Assembly: GCA_007258455.2 (NCBI GenBank)
Contig: VDFB02000003.1
Location: forward strand, 40,737,986-40,801,985
DNA from: Sequoia sempervirens
Taxonomy: Eukaryota; Streptophyta; Pinopsida; Cupressales; Cupressaceae
Direction: 5' to 3'
DNA: 64,000 nucleotides
The notes beneath the pieces were generated by a model. It worked only from the letters and a program-made list of their open reading frames with translations. It ran no database searches and was not told the origin of the DNA. The position numbers and the translations under genes are program-made. Within the stretch, counting starts at the first letter, position 1. The number at the start of each line of letters is the position of its first letter. Shown piece by piece: positions 11,400-23,509 of the stretch.

Positions 11400-11580
11400 G
11401 ATGAGTGATGAGCCTTGATCTTGCCACGTGTCCACATCTAACAGTTCTGGTGTTATTCCAGAGGTTTCAATTCACAAATCTAGTGCTTCATAGATTTACT
11501 TTTGGAATGCAACTATAGTTGTCCATCAAAAATTCATTGAACAATCGTGGTTATATTGATTTGCGCTGACATCTAGCTAT
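11400..11580 (+). repeat. Dispersed repeat family, copy 2 (with G-box)
   Basis: Aligns with 11835-12015 over its full length and with 30-290 less well. It contains GCCACGTGTC, a perfect G-box/ABRE core, immediately before the conserved 'atctaacagtt' block. No ORF. Confidence 0.7.
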
Positions 11581-11834
11581 AGATATGGAATATCCTTCAC
11601 ATATATTTCCTTCATTAATTTGGTCCAGGGATTCAATTATTTTATAAGGTTGATAATTCAGCCATGTTTGGCATTTACATCCTTTGTGTAAATCATTCTT
11701 AAGTTTTTAAGCCCTAGTCCTACGTTCTTCCTAGGCGGTCCCTCTTTTAAAACAAACTTTATGCATGTGCATATTTCTGCGACTTAAGTTCTTCTATCGC
11801 TCATCACCAAATTCCTTCAACCCATCGAGCTTAT

Positions 11835-12015
11835 TACCACAATGAGCGATGATCCTTAATCTCACCACGTGTTTGCATCTAACGGTTCTAGTGTTATTCT
11901 AAAGGTTTCAATTCACAAATCTAGTGCTTAAGAGATTTAATTCCGAAATGCAACTACAATTGTCCATCGAAAATTCATCGAACGGTCATGGTTATATTAA
12001 TTTGCATTGAAATTT
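11835..12015 (+). repeat. Dispersed repeat family, copy 3 (with G-box)
   Basis: Second half of a direct pair with 11400-11580, about 435 bp apart. It keeps CACCACGTGTT, the 'tctaacggttct' block, 'tttcaattcacaaatctag' and the 'catcgaacggtc' block. The close pair suggests a local duplication. Confidence 0.7.
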
Positions 12016-12094
12016 CACCACTGAATTTTTTTATTAGTTTGAGATTATGCTAATTTGCCAATGTTTTTTCTTATTCATTTGAAAATAGATTTAA

Positions 12095-12315
12095 TTTGCC
12101 AATGAAAATATTTTATTGGTTTGAAAAAAAATGTAATCGCTAACAATTTTTTTCTTTGTTTTGACAACAGGTTTAATTCGCCAATGAAAATATTTTATTG
12201 GTTTGAAAAATAGGTTTTAATCGCCAATTTGAAAATATTTTATTGGTTTGAAAAATAGGTTTTAATTGCCAATTTGAAAATATTTTATTGGTTTAAAAAA
12301 TATTGCAATTCGCCA
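12095..12315 (+). repeat. Tandem repeat, about 53-bp unit, 4 copies
   Basis: The unit 'aaaatattttattggttt' followed by 'gaaaaataggttttaat' and 'cgccaa' is repeated about four times, the last three in close register. The first interval is longer because of a poly-T-rich insertion. There are no conserved-repeat-with-unique-spacer features. Confidence 0.85.
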
Positions 12316-12583
12316 GGATTCTCCACAAACTTCGAGCAATTTTGAAAAGATTCACCAATCGAGATTTTTTTTCTTGAAAAACAAAAAAATTCACCACTAA
12401 AATTAATACTTTTATCAGGAAGTATACAAGATTCACTAGGACTTTACACCTTTGCCGAGGGGGGGGGTTCTTAAAGTTATCCCTATCACCATGAGACCAC
12501 ATTTCTTTGAAGCATTTTTTCAAACAACTCATTGCCTTGTCTATGTTATTGCTTACTATTATTCTTTCATATATTTCTTCCAA
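12293..12583 (-). other. Low-confidence 96-residue ORF
   Basis: A minus-strand ORF overlaps the last tandem unit and runs through a Lys/Cys-rich start (MEEIYERIIV..DKAMSCLKKCFKEMW) into a hydrophobic stretch. The N-terminal half looks more protein-like than the rest, and a near-duplicate of its first codons appears just upstream (12594-12650 contains 'catagacaaggcagtgaac'). That resembles the end of a pentatricopeptide-type or captured exon, but I cannot name it. Probably not expressed. Confidence 0.2.
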
Positions 12584-12649
12584 GCATCCATAGCATAGAC
12601 AAGGCAGTGAACTATTTGAAAAGATGCCTCAGTAAAAAGTGGTCTCATG

Positions 12650-13770
12650 GAATGCCATGGCAAGCAAATGCAATTGGAAGTTGCTCCTACTTATTACTTA
12701 TGTGATGTGAAGTAATTGCATCATTGCTTATGTTGACTTTCTAAACAACTATATTGTAGTTGAAATTTTGTCATCTATCAACATCTAGTTATTAGTTATG
12801 GAATGTGAATTAATGCTTTGAGTTTGAAAGATGTGCAATGCAACGTAATAAATTATATGAATACAAACTACACAAATCTATTAAGTACAATTCATTAGTT
12901 AAACCCTTTATTCTATTACCTATGTATAGGTTTGTCTAAATCCACAGGCACTGGGAGGTGTTCCCATGAAACCTCCAATATTAGCCTATTCAACATCCAA
13001 AATCACATATTAGAATACCATTCATAAAACAATGCTATTAACATGTAATAAATTTATAATTGTTTACTAGTTACATACCTCAACGATACATGCAATGGAG
13101 AAATAAGCGGGTGTAGGGACAGTGTATCCAATATCAACACTGTGACCCTGAAATTTTATTAAAATCATAAAACTAAATTAGTTAATATTGCATTTCAAAA
13201 TTGAAATTTAATAAATTAAATTCAATGAACATGCTAACATTTACCTAAGAATCGATGCCATAGGCCTCATTCAAAATTTCATCTGCCCTCACCATCTCCA
13301 TAGCTATAGATGTATCCTACATAGCAACCTCCTGAGTGTCAGTGGGGTCATATAAACAAGTCACTCCACAAGCCTGACACAAATGGGATCGAAGCCCACC
13401 ACTCGAAGACTCCCCCAGATGGTGTTGTAGTATAGGGCTGGCATGTTGGATGACACTCTAGGTCAAAGAGTTGATGGCCTACAAATTCTCTACCTCGGCA
13501 CTCTCCTTCGCGATGGAAGGGATAATGATGTGCTCATGAGGTAGCCTAGTGATAGGTCATCTCACTTGTTGCCTAGGATCCTGATGTGCATCGGGTCTAT
13601 CTTGAGCCAATGCCCCACCTCTCCTCTAGAAGTCCCTCATATCAAAATAATTCAAGATTGTGTTCAAGATGAACTCACAATATAGTTTCCTTAGGAAATA
13701 TTGTGGGACTTCACAATTGTTGCAAGGAGGGTAATCAAAAACCATGTACCACCTATCCCAAGAAAGGTCC
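12650..13770. other. AT-rich interval with fragmented frames
   Basis: No continuous ORF. Between 13250 and 13760 the base composition is more balanced and short minus-strand open stretches occur (for example around 13380-13520), possibly further decayed exons of the ORF at 13775-14353. I cannot join them. Confidence 0.35.
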
Positions 13771-13774
13771 TAAT

Positions 13775-14353
13775 CTATTGATGGTGGCACCAATGGATAG
13801 GAAACCTCTTCGCATTGAGGGTAATATTTTCATTTGTGTGTGGGTCAGTGAATAATGAGCACAAATCTAATTTTGTAATTTTTAGATCTTTTACATCTTT
13901 ATATGATAATTTATCCTGGTAATAATCCCTAGTCGCCTGCCTCCTATCTTGCCAACCAATTATTTGTTTGTTTATTGAATCTACATGTTTTAACATTTCT
14001 TTGAGTGAAGTTTCCAAGGCCATTATTTCCATGGTTGAACCGTTTGGATCGTTCAACCTCTTGATTAACTCATTTTTTTTATTGTTTTCAATTTCACTCA
14101 TTAAGTTTTGTTGACTGCCAAGAGCATGTTGAGGGATTGGTGGAGGATATTGTTGTTGTGGTTGTTCAACTTGAGGATTTTCTTCATCTTGTTGTTGTTG
14201 TGCTTATTGAGGATTTTGAGGAGGGTTTACAGGTTCATTAACATCTCCTACAAATTCAAAAAATAAATATCAAAAACAACCTAAAACTAACAAATTCACA
14301 ACAAAAAACAAACAATCCTTACCTCTCAGACCTGCTTGTCGACATGGTGGCAT
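13775..14353 (-). pseudogene. Two-exon ORF: Gln/Pro-rich then coiled coil, one stop
   Basis: A minus-strand model is visible: exon 1 at 14353-14323 (MPPCRQAGLR), donor AG|GTAAGG, a 75-nt AT-rich intron, acceptor TTTGTAG|GAG, and exon 2 from 14247 to 13775 in the same frame. Exon 2 encodes a Pro/Gln/Asn-rich stretch with runs of Gln, then a charged helical segment (about residues 50-125 of the exon) suggesting a coiled coil, and ends at a stop. A single TAA lies in the Gln-rich part, where CAA is the likely ancestral codon. The family is not recognised. The charged helix after a Gln-rich N-terminus is often seen in accessory ORFs of plant DNA transposons, but that is only inference. Confidence 0.4.
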
Positions 14354-14507
14354 CCTGGCGATAAAACAACAACAATTTGATGAAAAAACTTGCAAGATGG
14401 CTCCTCCCAGAATGCAAGCACAGAAATGAAGGGTTTTGGCCATAGTAAAAAAAAAACATAGTCACAATGAAAATGATTTCGAATTCCTTTTTTTCTGCTT
14501 TTAATAC

Positions 14508-14640
14508 CTCATAACGTGAGCGCATTATAACGTGCTTGCATTATAACTTGCTCGCATTATGGGATCATTGTGACTGAGCTTAGGCTCGACACACTAAGCC
14601 ATAATGTAATCATGTTATAACACACTCACATTATGAGCTT
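14508..14640 (+). repeat. Short tandem repeat, about 18-bp unit
   Basis: The unit GCATTATAACGTGCTT and variants recurs about three times perfectly spaced (14520-14562) and twice more with greater divergence up to 14640 ('catgttataacacactcac'). No coding capacity. Confidence 0.75.
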
Positions 14641-14984
14641 TCAAAACTTTTTTAATAAATTTGGCCACAAATTGGCCCCCATTTTTTTGCACCTTCCCTT
14701 CAATGGAATGAGTTACATAATCAGTTACCTATTGATGATGACCTAGAAATCATTGGATTGACATTTATTATGAGCATGAACTATTAATATTCTCCAAATA
14801 GTATGGAGGTTGTTGGGTCATAAAAAATGATCATGCCATGAATGCCAAAGTTGAGGCTTTCGGTGAGATGTTGGAATAAGTCTTCAAGACCTTAGTAAGA
14901 ACATTAACACTAAAAGGAGAAATAATGTGCTTTGGAGATATCACTAAGGATATGTTTAATTTAATGGAACAACTATGAAAAATT

Positions 14985-15790
14985 ATAGAATTATAATTGG
15001 AAGGATACTCCAGAGGAAGAAACAAACATGAGTGGATTTGAAATTATTGTTGAAAGGTTGTTTCATAGGATAAAATAACATGAAAAACTTTCAAATCATT
15101 GTTGAAAGTATTTTTATAGAGGAAGGATGGAAAAATATTACTCTAAAAAAATTATTGAAAGGATGCTTCATAGGAAAAAAATAACATGAGTGGCTCTAGA
15201 ATAATTATTTAAAGGATGTTTTGAGGAGAAAATAACATGATCAACTCTAGGAACACCATTGAAAAGATGCTAGATAGTGGATGGATGAACACAAATGACT
15301 TTGGATATATTCTCAAAAATATGCTATAGAGGAAGAAATGAATATGAGAAACTCTAGAACATAATTGAAAGGATACTTTTGAGGAAGAAATGAACATGAA
15401 AAAATATAGAAACATCATTGAAATGATAGTTTAGAGAAAGAAGATTAAGACTCTAGAGACATTATTGAAAGGATGTTCTAGAGGAGATGAACACAAATAT
15501 TATGGAAACATCATTGAAAGGATGTTTTGGAGGAAATGAATGTTCTAGAGATATCATCATTGAAAGGATGTTGCAAAGGAAGAAGATGAATGCTCCATAG
15601 AAATTATTGAAAGGATTTTTTAGAGGAGACAAACACAATGTTTTGGAGACATCATTGAAGGGATGTTCTAGAGGAATAAGTAAAAATGAATATTCTAGAG
15701 CTATCATTAAAAGGATTTTCTAGAGGAAATGAGCACCAACACTCTAGAGAAATAATTGAAATGATGTTGTAGAGGAAAAGGATGAACTTT
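14985..15790 (+). repeat. Minisatellite array, about 50-bp unit, about 15 copies
   Basis: A core 'cattgaaaggatgtt' followed by 'agaggaaatgaa' and a variable centre recurs at roughly 50-bp intervals, for instance near 15153, 15207, 15257, 15366, 15464, 15513, 15561, 15605, 15653 and 15755. Units vary in length by a few bases, so antisense ORFs such as 15707-15462 are by-products with a repeated LEHPFNDV-type pattern. No promoter or start signal supports translation. Confidence 0.9.
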
Positions 15791-16260
15791 TGTTAATGCC
15801 ATCTAAACCCATATTTTTTATTAAATTTTTGCACATATATTTTTATTAAGCGCTAACTTTACAAGTGATCATTTAATATGATTTTAGAGTTAATCATTTC
15901 CCTACTTTTAAATTCATTCATATAGTTGAGGTAGATCATCATGACTCACATATTCTACCTTTTAACTCACCACATTGATTTTAATAAAATATATTCACAA
16001 AAACTCATATAGACTTGATTATTTTGTGTACAAATGAAAATGAGGCTCTTTTTTCAATGAGTTTTATAAAAAAATAATAAATCATGAGCATAGCATTTTT
16101 GAGTTTTTCCACAATGGAAATATAAAAATTAATCCAAACAATGATAAAGATTTGAATTGTGAAGGAAGTATTGAACTATGAAAATTTTATGCTTGATATT
16201 GATTGGATTTTTGTAGGCTTTAATGCCCTCACAAGCATAACAAAGTAGGATAAAAATTGT
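15791..16260. other. AT-rich spacer
   Basis: No coding, repeat or element signal recognised between the minisatellite and the LINE 3' end. Confidence 0.55.
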
Positions 16261-16261
16261 T

Positions 16262-17990
16262 AATTGCCATTTTTTTTGCTAGGTAAATAGCTGCTAAGTG
16301 GCAGCATCCCGTTTATTGATCATAAAAAAGGAACATTATCACGTTTTCCCTCACACACCAAAACAAATTTACCCTTGGCTATAGACTTGCTAGAAGCCCC
16401 CATTTTCTTTGGGAGATTTTACATTGCATCTTACTCTATTTCATCACATTTAGAGTGGGATTGGAGGTGCATGTTAAATTTCACCTCATTCTTCTTCCTT
16501 TTCCTCCACACCTTTGTCCAATTTTCCTCTAACGAGCCACCACCCATATCCTCTACATCACCTTTGATTATTTGGCCTCCCCCTGAAGACACTATTTTTG
16601 AGTTTCCATCCTTGAAACTGTCATGATCTTCATGAGGAGATTCTACTGAGGCCTTTAGATCTACAAGTTTTCCTTTTTGGGCCTAGTTTCTTTTCTTTGG
16701 GGTAGTGGTAGGGGTTTAACTAGGTGAAGGAGCATCACCAACAATATTCACCACTATAGAGGATGTAGTTTCTACCTTTGCAGTGACTTGAGATTCACTT
16801 GGTGGAGCCATACTTGAGGCAATATCAACAAACTTTGGTGGCACATTTGCCCCACCATCCTGACCATCCTTTTCCACTGAGTAATGATGGGGGGTAACTT
16901 CTTTCCACCAAGTAGCTTGGATTGCATGCCAATGTTTTGATCAGTGTGCAACCATATGACCAGTGTTGAAACAATGATGATAATGAAACAATAAACCTTC
17001 ATAATTGAGCAATTGATTCCATTCCATATCCACAATTTTCAAGAGGACATTTCCAAGGAGATATTTGGTGATGTTTATCTCCACTAAAATGTGAGCATAA
17101 GTAGTGTGCAAAAAATTTAAGGAGCCTTCATCCACCCCCAAAAACTTCCCCAACGAACTACAATGGGTTCAAAACATGATTCACACCAAAACTGAAGAGA
17201 AATATTTGGAAACCTTACCCATACTAGAACTAGGTCGAAGGATTTTGTAAGAGGGTTGAAGGAGGGGTTCCAAGGTTTCAATATTAATAAATGTTGCTCC
17301 TTCTAGCTCCACTAGTATTCATACAGAACTGTATTATAATCCTTCACATTATCGAGAACCACCACAAAGAACCCCCTTGTGATGGGGTAAATATCTACAT
17401 CCCCCTCTAATATAGGTTTCTAGGTTTCTACAATCTAGTCATGCAGCTCTGTAAGGCTTGGCCAAAACCCCCAGAATATACCAACCAACCCCTATCTTGT
17501 AAAATAAGATGTATTTTCAACCACTTCATTAGCAATATCCCCATCGAAAGAAAATGTAGGGGATGAGGTTGCGCACCAAAGAGCCTTAGGAACCTACCGC
17601 TCACCACGATCAGTCACACCCTCCCCCGATCTCCCCTCTCGGCCATTGTTCATCCCTCATTTCTTCTGCAAAGATCGAGGTTGAATAGTCCTATCATCAA
17701 CTTGTCACCAAAACCATGGTGAAGACATAGGCTATCTATTAGGGCCCGAGCCTAGTTGATTCTACTCATCTTTCCCACAGTTCATCATTTCACATCCTCC
17801 TGGACCACCATCGAGTATGAACGACCAAGGTTTGCAACACTTAGCGAATGAAGATATTGTCATTGCCCATCGTTTGGGCCAGAGAAGGTTTGCACAGAAG
17901 CTCTGAAGGATTCCCTAGCTATGCCAGTCGATGGTAGAGATGTCGCTCTAAAATTCCCTTTTCACAATTTATTATTATGGAAAATTATCA
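16262..17990 (-). mobile_element. Internally deleted LINE: ORF1 plus 3' end
   Basis: On the minus strand the low-coordinate end is a poly(A)-like run after the motif GGGATGCTGCCACTTAGCAG (16289-16308), matching the LINE-like end at about 519-556. Upstream in the LINE sense is an ORF1 remnant (17153-16772) and a C-rich leader (about 17500-17950). Endonuclease, reverse transcriptase and RNase H are all missing, so the copy has 5' and 3' parts but no enzyme. That is the structure of a non-autonomous deletion derivative. Confidence 0.7.
16772..17153 (-). pseudogene. LINE ORF1 fragment (DUF4283 C-terminal part)
   Basis: The ORF at 17153-16941 reads MGKFLGVDEGSLNFL, then a YAHILVEINI segment and a WNQLLNYEGLLFHYHHC..TGH segment. 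This matches the end of the DUF4283 region of plant LINE ORF1 followed by a degenerate zinc-knuckle-like Cys/Gly-His. A frameshift moves the sequence into the overlapping ORF 17035-16772, which ends in a Gln/Leu-rich stretch. The protein would bind LINE RNA. The copy is broken. Confidence 0.7.
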
Positions 17991-18067
17991 ATGGCCTTTT
18001 TTAATTTCTTGACAAAAATACTAAAGATTAAGGTAGCCCTCCAATGATAGCCTCTTTACTAAAAAAT

Positions 18068-18345
18068 ATGTGTATGTATGTATGTATGTATGTATGTATG
18101 TATGTATGTACGTGTATGTACATACATATATGTATGTATGTGTATGTATACATATATACTTACATATATGTATGTATATATACTTATATACATATATTTA
18201 CATATACCTATATACATATATTTACATATACCTATATACATATATATAGATATATATATGTATATTTATATCTATATACATATATATACACATATGTGTA
18301 TATATATGTATATACATATACATACATATATGTATACATATATAT
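18068..18345 (+). repeat. TATG/TATA microsatellite
   Basis: An initial (TATG)n run is followed by mixed TA, CATA and TATATAC repeats for about 280 bp. Overlapping Tyr/Ile/Cys-rich ORFs on both strands are artefacts of the repeat. Confidence 0.97.
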
Positions 18346-18349
18346 GTTT

Positions 18350-18446
18350 AGGTTAAAAAATAGGGTTAAGGTTAAAATAAAATAATGATTTTGGTTATGA
18401 TTTTAATTATATTAATGGTTATAAGTAAGGATAGGGAATTAGAGTT
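18350..18446 (+). repeat. Telomere-like degenerate array, fragment 1
   Basis: Imperfect GGTTA/GGGTTA hexamers ('tagggttaaggttaaaat', then 'ggttat..ggttataag') in the same orientation as the array at 23510. It stops exactly where an LTR-like terminus (TGTAATGCCCC) begins at 18447. Confidence 0.7.
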
Positions 18447-19264
18447 TGTAATGCCCCACCATGATACCCTAGAGGACAACACGCTTCAACACTAAGAAAA
18501 TGGTACATTTTTTTTTAAAGTGCAATATACACAAGATTGCAACAATATGTTGAAATGACTTGCATTCTAACCTATGTCCTCTAAGGTTCCATGACTACAT
18601 TACAAGAATCCCATTATCCATACTTGCAAGAATTATATATCATCTCTAACATCTCATTAAACAAAATTTATCTAATAGTGATAATTTCATTAATCCACCA
18701 CATATAAATGATCAAACAATATGAATTAATCATGACATGTCATAAATAGACACCATTCAAAATCAATTCATTAACTCACATAGACAAAGTACATCATTAA
18801 TATTGCTCATTACAAGAGAGAGTTCAACAATGAATTACATCATTACATCTTAAACAACATTGTCTCCTCATATACATGTGAGGAGAGTACATCAAAATTA
18901 TAATACATGATACAATTGATTTATGGTACAATACAAGTACATGAAGGATAATCCACTTGAACTAGATCAAGCGCAACCACCACATGAACGATCAAAAAAG
19001 AAGGGAAACCCAATGGAGTATAAGGCACATTCCACCCGACCATGTGGAACCCAAAGGTCCACCCCCCATGCTAGGAGATAACACTTCGTACCACAACAAC
19101 AACAGCAGTAACAAGATGACCACAACTGACATAACAAGGCTAACAGAGGACAACTGACACTAAAGTAACTTAATGACACATAAGATCAAACATTACTTCC
19201 AGAGGACATCACACACCAAAGGGAGAGAACAACAAGGGAATACTAGTTTATAGAGGGAAGAGTG

Positions 19265-19610
19265 CCATCGCATGGTCATGGCATGGGTTATCCTGAAAGT
19301 CTCTCACTAAATGTTGACCCTCATCTATGGTTATCCTGACAACCTCTCACTAGGCATCAGCCCCATAGGGTGACACATGAGAAACCAATCTTCCTTTCGT
19401 GAGGACAAGGAAGTTGGTCATGCCAACCAAGCCTTCTCAACCCATCCTTAGCCTAAACGAGTACTATAGGCATGGGCAAGGAATTCACTTATCTTAATTA
19501 ATGTGTAGACTACCCAACCCCCTAATTCATTTTAAGTTATCATTGTGTTAAGAAACTCTCACATGGGTTATCCTGACACCACTTTGTGTGTCGCCTCCCA
19601 TTGAGAGCCA
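19265..19610 (+). repeat. Diverged tandem phrase, three copies
   Basis: The phrase 'ggttatcctga' followed by 'ctctcacta' or a degraded form occurs at about 19286, 19330 and 19566 with surrounding similarity ('catgggttatcctga' twice). It is a local duplication inside the LTR-like interval. Confidence 0.5.
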
Positions 19611-20469
19611 CTCCCCCTTCTAGCAACTAGGAGACCCAATAAAATCCATAGGGTAAAGCCATCATGCACAATAAATGAAAACCACAAAATACATGTCCCG
19701 AGCAAGGCATGAACCATCTTGTTCTCAAACACAACTGTAACACAATTAACGAGTGCATGGATAAAGAGCTAAAACTACTCATAGAAAATATGATATCAAT
19801 CAACACAAGAGTCCATCACAATAGTTCAACCCATAGCATATTTACCCAAAATTTTGGAAGACCACATAACCATTTACACAAATATTCCCACAAGGAGCAA
19901 TAACCAAAACAACACTCCAATACCAAACATCAACACAAGGTTCCATACAACAAATCAACATAGAAAATACTAAGAAAATATAACTTCTACATCACCCGAT
20001 GTTCAATATTTAACTACCATTTGCTTACTCAACCATTTACCACTGAAATCAATTACAAGGAAATAATCTACAATCTAACAATTTAACATTTATAAAAAGG
20101 ACTCCACGAACAAAGATTATCCAATTCGTTTCTTGATCAAATCACTCCATATTAACCACAAAATACATCCTCTCCACAATCACAATTGTTCTCAATAAGG
20201 TCTTCAATTTTGAAAAAAAAACATAAATGTGTTTCAATATTTAAAATGTATACATAATCCAACTATTGGAATACAATTTCTAACCAAGTAAATCATTTTC
20301 CAAATAGATTTTCCCAATTTAATCATCTAACATAGTCCTCTAATTATTAAAACTGGTTTATTCCTTAACAAAACCATAATATATGAATATATGTATATAA
20401 ATTTATAAAGTTGCAACGATACTGTTATATCACAATTCTTAATACAAATCATATACCCATATATTTGAA

Positions 20470-20474
20470 TACAT

Positions 20475-20506
<32 letters not shown>

Positions 20507-20544
20507 GTAAATATATATATGTATATATATATATATATATGTAA

Positions 20545-20582
<38 letters not shown>

Positions 20583-20755
20583 GTAAATATATATATATAT
20601 ATATGTAAATATATATTTACATATATATGTAAATATATATATATATGTAAATATATATTTACATATATATATACACTTATATATATAAAAATCTAATACA
20701 AATATATATATATTTACATATATATATACACTTATATATATAAAAATCTAGATAT
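20470..20755 (+). repeat. CA/TA microsatellite with nested duplication
   Basis: A short (CA)n run is followed by about 200 bp of TATA and TGTAAATA repeats. At the right end a roughly 50-bp unit containing 'tatatatacacttatata' and 'aaaaatcta' is duplicated (about 20655-20700 and 20705-20750). Confidence 0.95.
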
Positions 20756-23509
20756 ACAGTCCCATGCCGAACTATATATGAAATAATATAAACAACGAAG
20801 CGAAATAGAATACCAAAAGCATATGTAATACATAGCATATGAATGTAGTAGCTTCAAAACCCATTATCATCGATTTGATGTAATCTAAAGCTAAAACAAT
20901 AAACATATATAGCAATTACATTAAGTTTATCATGCATGCAATTCAAACTAAAACACATTGTTTAGCATCTTAACCAACTAAAATTTAAGAATATAAGAGA
21001 CAATAATAGTAAAAGTAAAAATAAGAGACAATCCAATTACATTAAGAATATAAGAGACAATAGTAGTATTAGTAAAGATTGACACTAATAATGAAAAATA
21101 CAATGGAAGAAACCTGATAAGAAAAATAAATCCGTGCAAAGATTTAAAGAAACAATCTAGTGGAAGAAAGGTGTGGTAAATAAGCAAAGGATCGAATAAT
21201 ACAAAGAAATCCAAAACTGCATTTGTACTTCGCATTATCAACGGTTGCAAGAAGATAATTCAAAGAATCTCTAAAGAAGATAAGATGTCACTACGGTCTC
21301 CTTTATTTTCTACCAAATCAAAATGGGAATGGCTATCCAAAACTGCATAAATTGTAGTCCTTAATTTGATGAGACAAAGCTTTAACTCATAAAAGACTAC
21401 CATGTAAACATTCATGACGGCTCATGCTATTCCTACTGCCAAGTGATATGCAACTGCCAATGTATACAACATGCGGGTACAAATTTTAAAAGTCAACCAA
21501 TAGGAAGGAAAGCATCATGCTCACAGTTTAGAAATTTAACTTTTCATATTCTATGGCCAGTTGTTTCATCTAATTTCAAGACTATTGTGTTTCATCTAAT
21601 AATATTTATGAAAGACATTTGTATAATACTATATAACTATACCGACTACCTTAGAAAGCTAATTCATACATGTCTAATAAAATAACAAATGTACACTTTT
21701 AAGAGAGCTAGACTGGTAAAAATTAACATGTTTTGTTTTCACATACTGCACAAGTATCAAGTTATAAACATCTGAGATTTGATAATAGAGGGGAAAGGGC
21801 ATATAGTGCAACTTAGCCGGCTAAAAATTCAAATATAGGCTATGAATGCATTCATAAGGTGAAATACCTTGATGGCACACAAATCATTTTGTGACTGACA
21901 AAGAAAATAAAATCTAAACCACTAAGCGGTGACATAGGTAGAGAAGAGAAGTTGTGTTAAGTCAGGTACCAAGAATTCCCTAGTTTGGAACTCAATCAAA
22001 AGAAATAGCAAGAATTTGATAGAAGAATTAAGCAAAGGGTCCAACAAAAAAGAGGTTTCAGGCTATAAAAGACTACGCAATCTATTGATTAATTTGTAGC
22101 AGGGGCTTATAATCCTCAGCAAAGCAATTAATAATTATATCAACTGGAGATAAATTAATAAATAAATGTTGTTTTATTTACCATGCAAGCTTTCTTTTCA
22201 ATAACAGAGATGAAATTGGAGAAGTAGTGGAACTTGATAATTTCACTTGTTTGATAGAGTTGAGATCTTGATGCTGAGCTCTCCTAAATCCAGCTCTTGG
22301 CTCTGAACTCCTCAACAAATTCTACAGAAATCCAATTCAAGAAACCCCAAATCTAGTAGAAGCCTCCAAGAATAGAGAAAGCCTCAAAACCTCCAAGAGA
22401 AAAGAAACTCAAAACTTCCAAGAACCAGAACATTCACAGGAGAGAAACAAAATTAGTTTTCCAACAAAATATGAAAAAGGCCCCTTTCTTTTAGCCCATT
22501 AACTAATTTATTTACCATTTCCCCCAATCTGTTACCGCATGCTCTCTCCTTAATTTTATTTTTTATTTTTTATTTTTAAATCTCTCATCCCTTGTTAAAT
22601 GCCACTTTTAAATATATTTGTTTATATATGTATCCTTATTTGTTGCACATAATAAATCAACTTAAGATATATTTGTTAATTTAATCTTTCTTTTTAATTT
22701 CATTTGCACCATACTTTAATTAATATATTTATTTTTATATTTCTTATTAAATCATATTTTTAAATTTATTTAAACCAAATAAAATATTAATAATATTTTA
22801 TTTTATAAATACCACAATTATATAAAATCTTTTATTTTAATTATCACAATGCCATTTAATTCCAATAATCTTTATTTTGATATAATGATCAATCAAGCGC
22901 TAATCAAACAAGTAACTCAAATGAGCAGAATATCAAATCTTACTTGACCTCACAATGAAATGGAAGGCAATTCAACAACATCGACAAACCAACATGAACT
23001 GGCCATATAGACAAGGTATGACAAATGGATACTCATCCTCATCAAGGATGATGGCTCAACCTAGGGGACTCAATGCTATCTACATTGGGTTTAAGGCACA
23101 CTCAAACTTGCCAATTCAGGTGGAGTCGATGCCTAGTACCTGCAACCTATAGCAATGCACATAGTCAACCAATCAAACACACCATGAAGGGAAAGTCGCA
23201 ATGTCACAAGGCACTCACAAGTGAGTGATGCGACACTATTCCCCTTCACCAAAATACATCAATGCACAATAATCAAATACTAATAACATGATAAGGACAT
23301 GCATCGGATAATCACAAGGTGTCCATAGCAAGAATAATCCACACAATCAATTAAATTGATCTACTAAGCATGGAATAAACATAAACATTAGTAATAAAGT
23401 ATCATCAACTATCATCATAACTATGAATCCATCATCAAACAAAGTATCATAATGTCCAAATACAACCAAGTAACTATCAGTGATAAAAAAAAACTGACAG
23501 GCACTATAG

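Larger units (their letters stand above)
18447..23505. mobile_element. Probable LTR-like insertion inside the telomere-like array
   Basis: The interval begins with TGTAATGCCCC and separates two parts of one telomere-like array (18350-18446 and 23510 onward). The starting motif recurs at 24981 at another array boundary. There is no retrotransposon ORF, and the sequence consists of AT-rich DNA with microsatellites and local repeats. Size, TG start and location suggest a long LTR or a coding-free (LARD-like) element. I could not fix the right end or find a target duplication, so the whole 5 kb may be composite. Confidence 0.35.

Noticed and set aside
12095..12315. Regularly repeated unit considered as a CRISPR-like array
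   Set aside because: Whole units repeat in tandem without unique spacers, and the context is a plant genome.
18044..18385. Tyr/Ile/Cys-rich ORFs on both strands
   Set aside because: They translate a TATG/TATA microsatellite.
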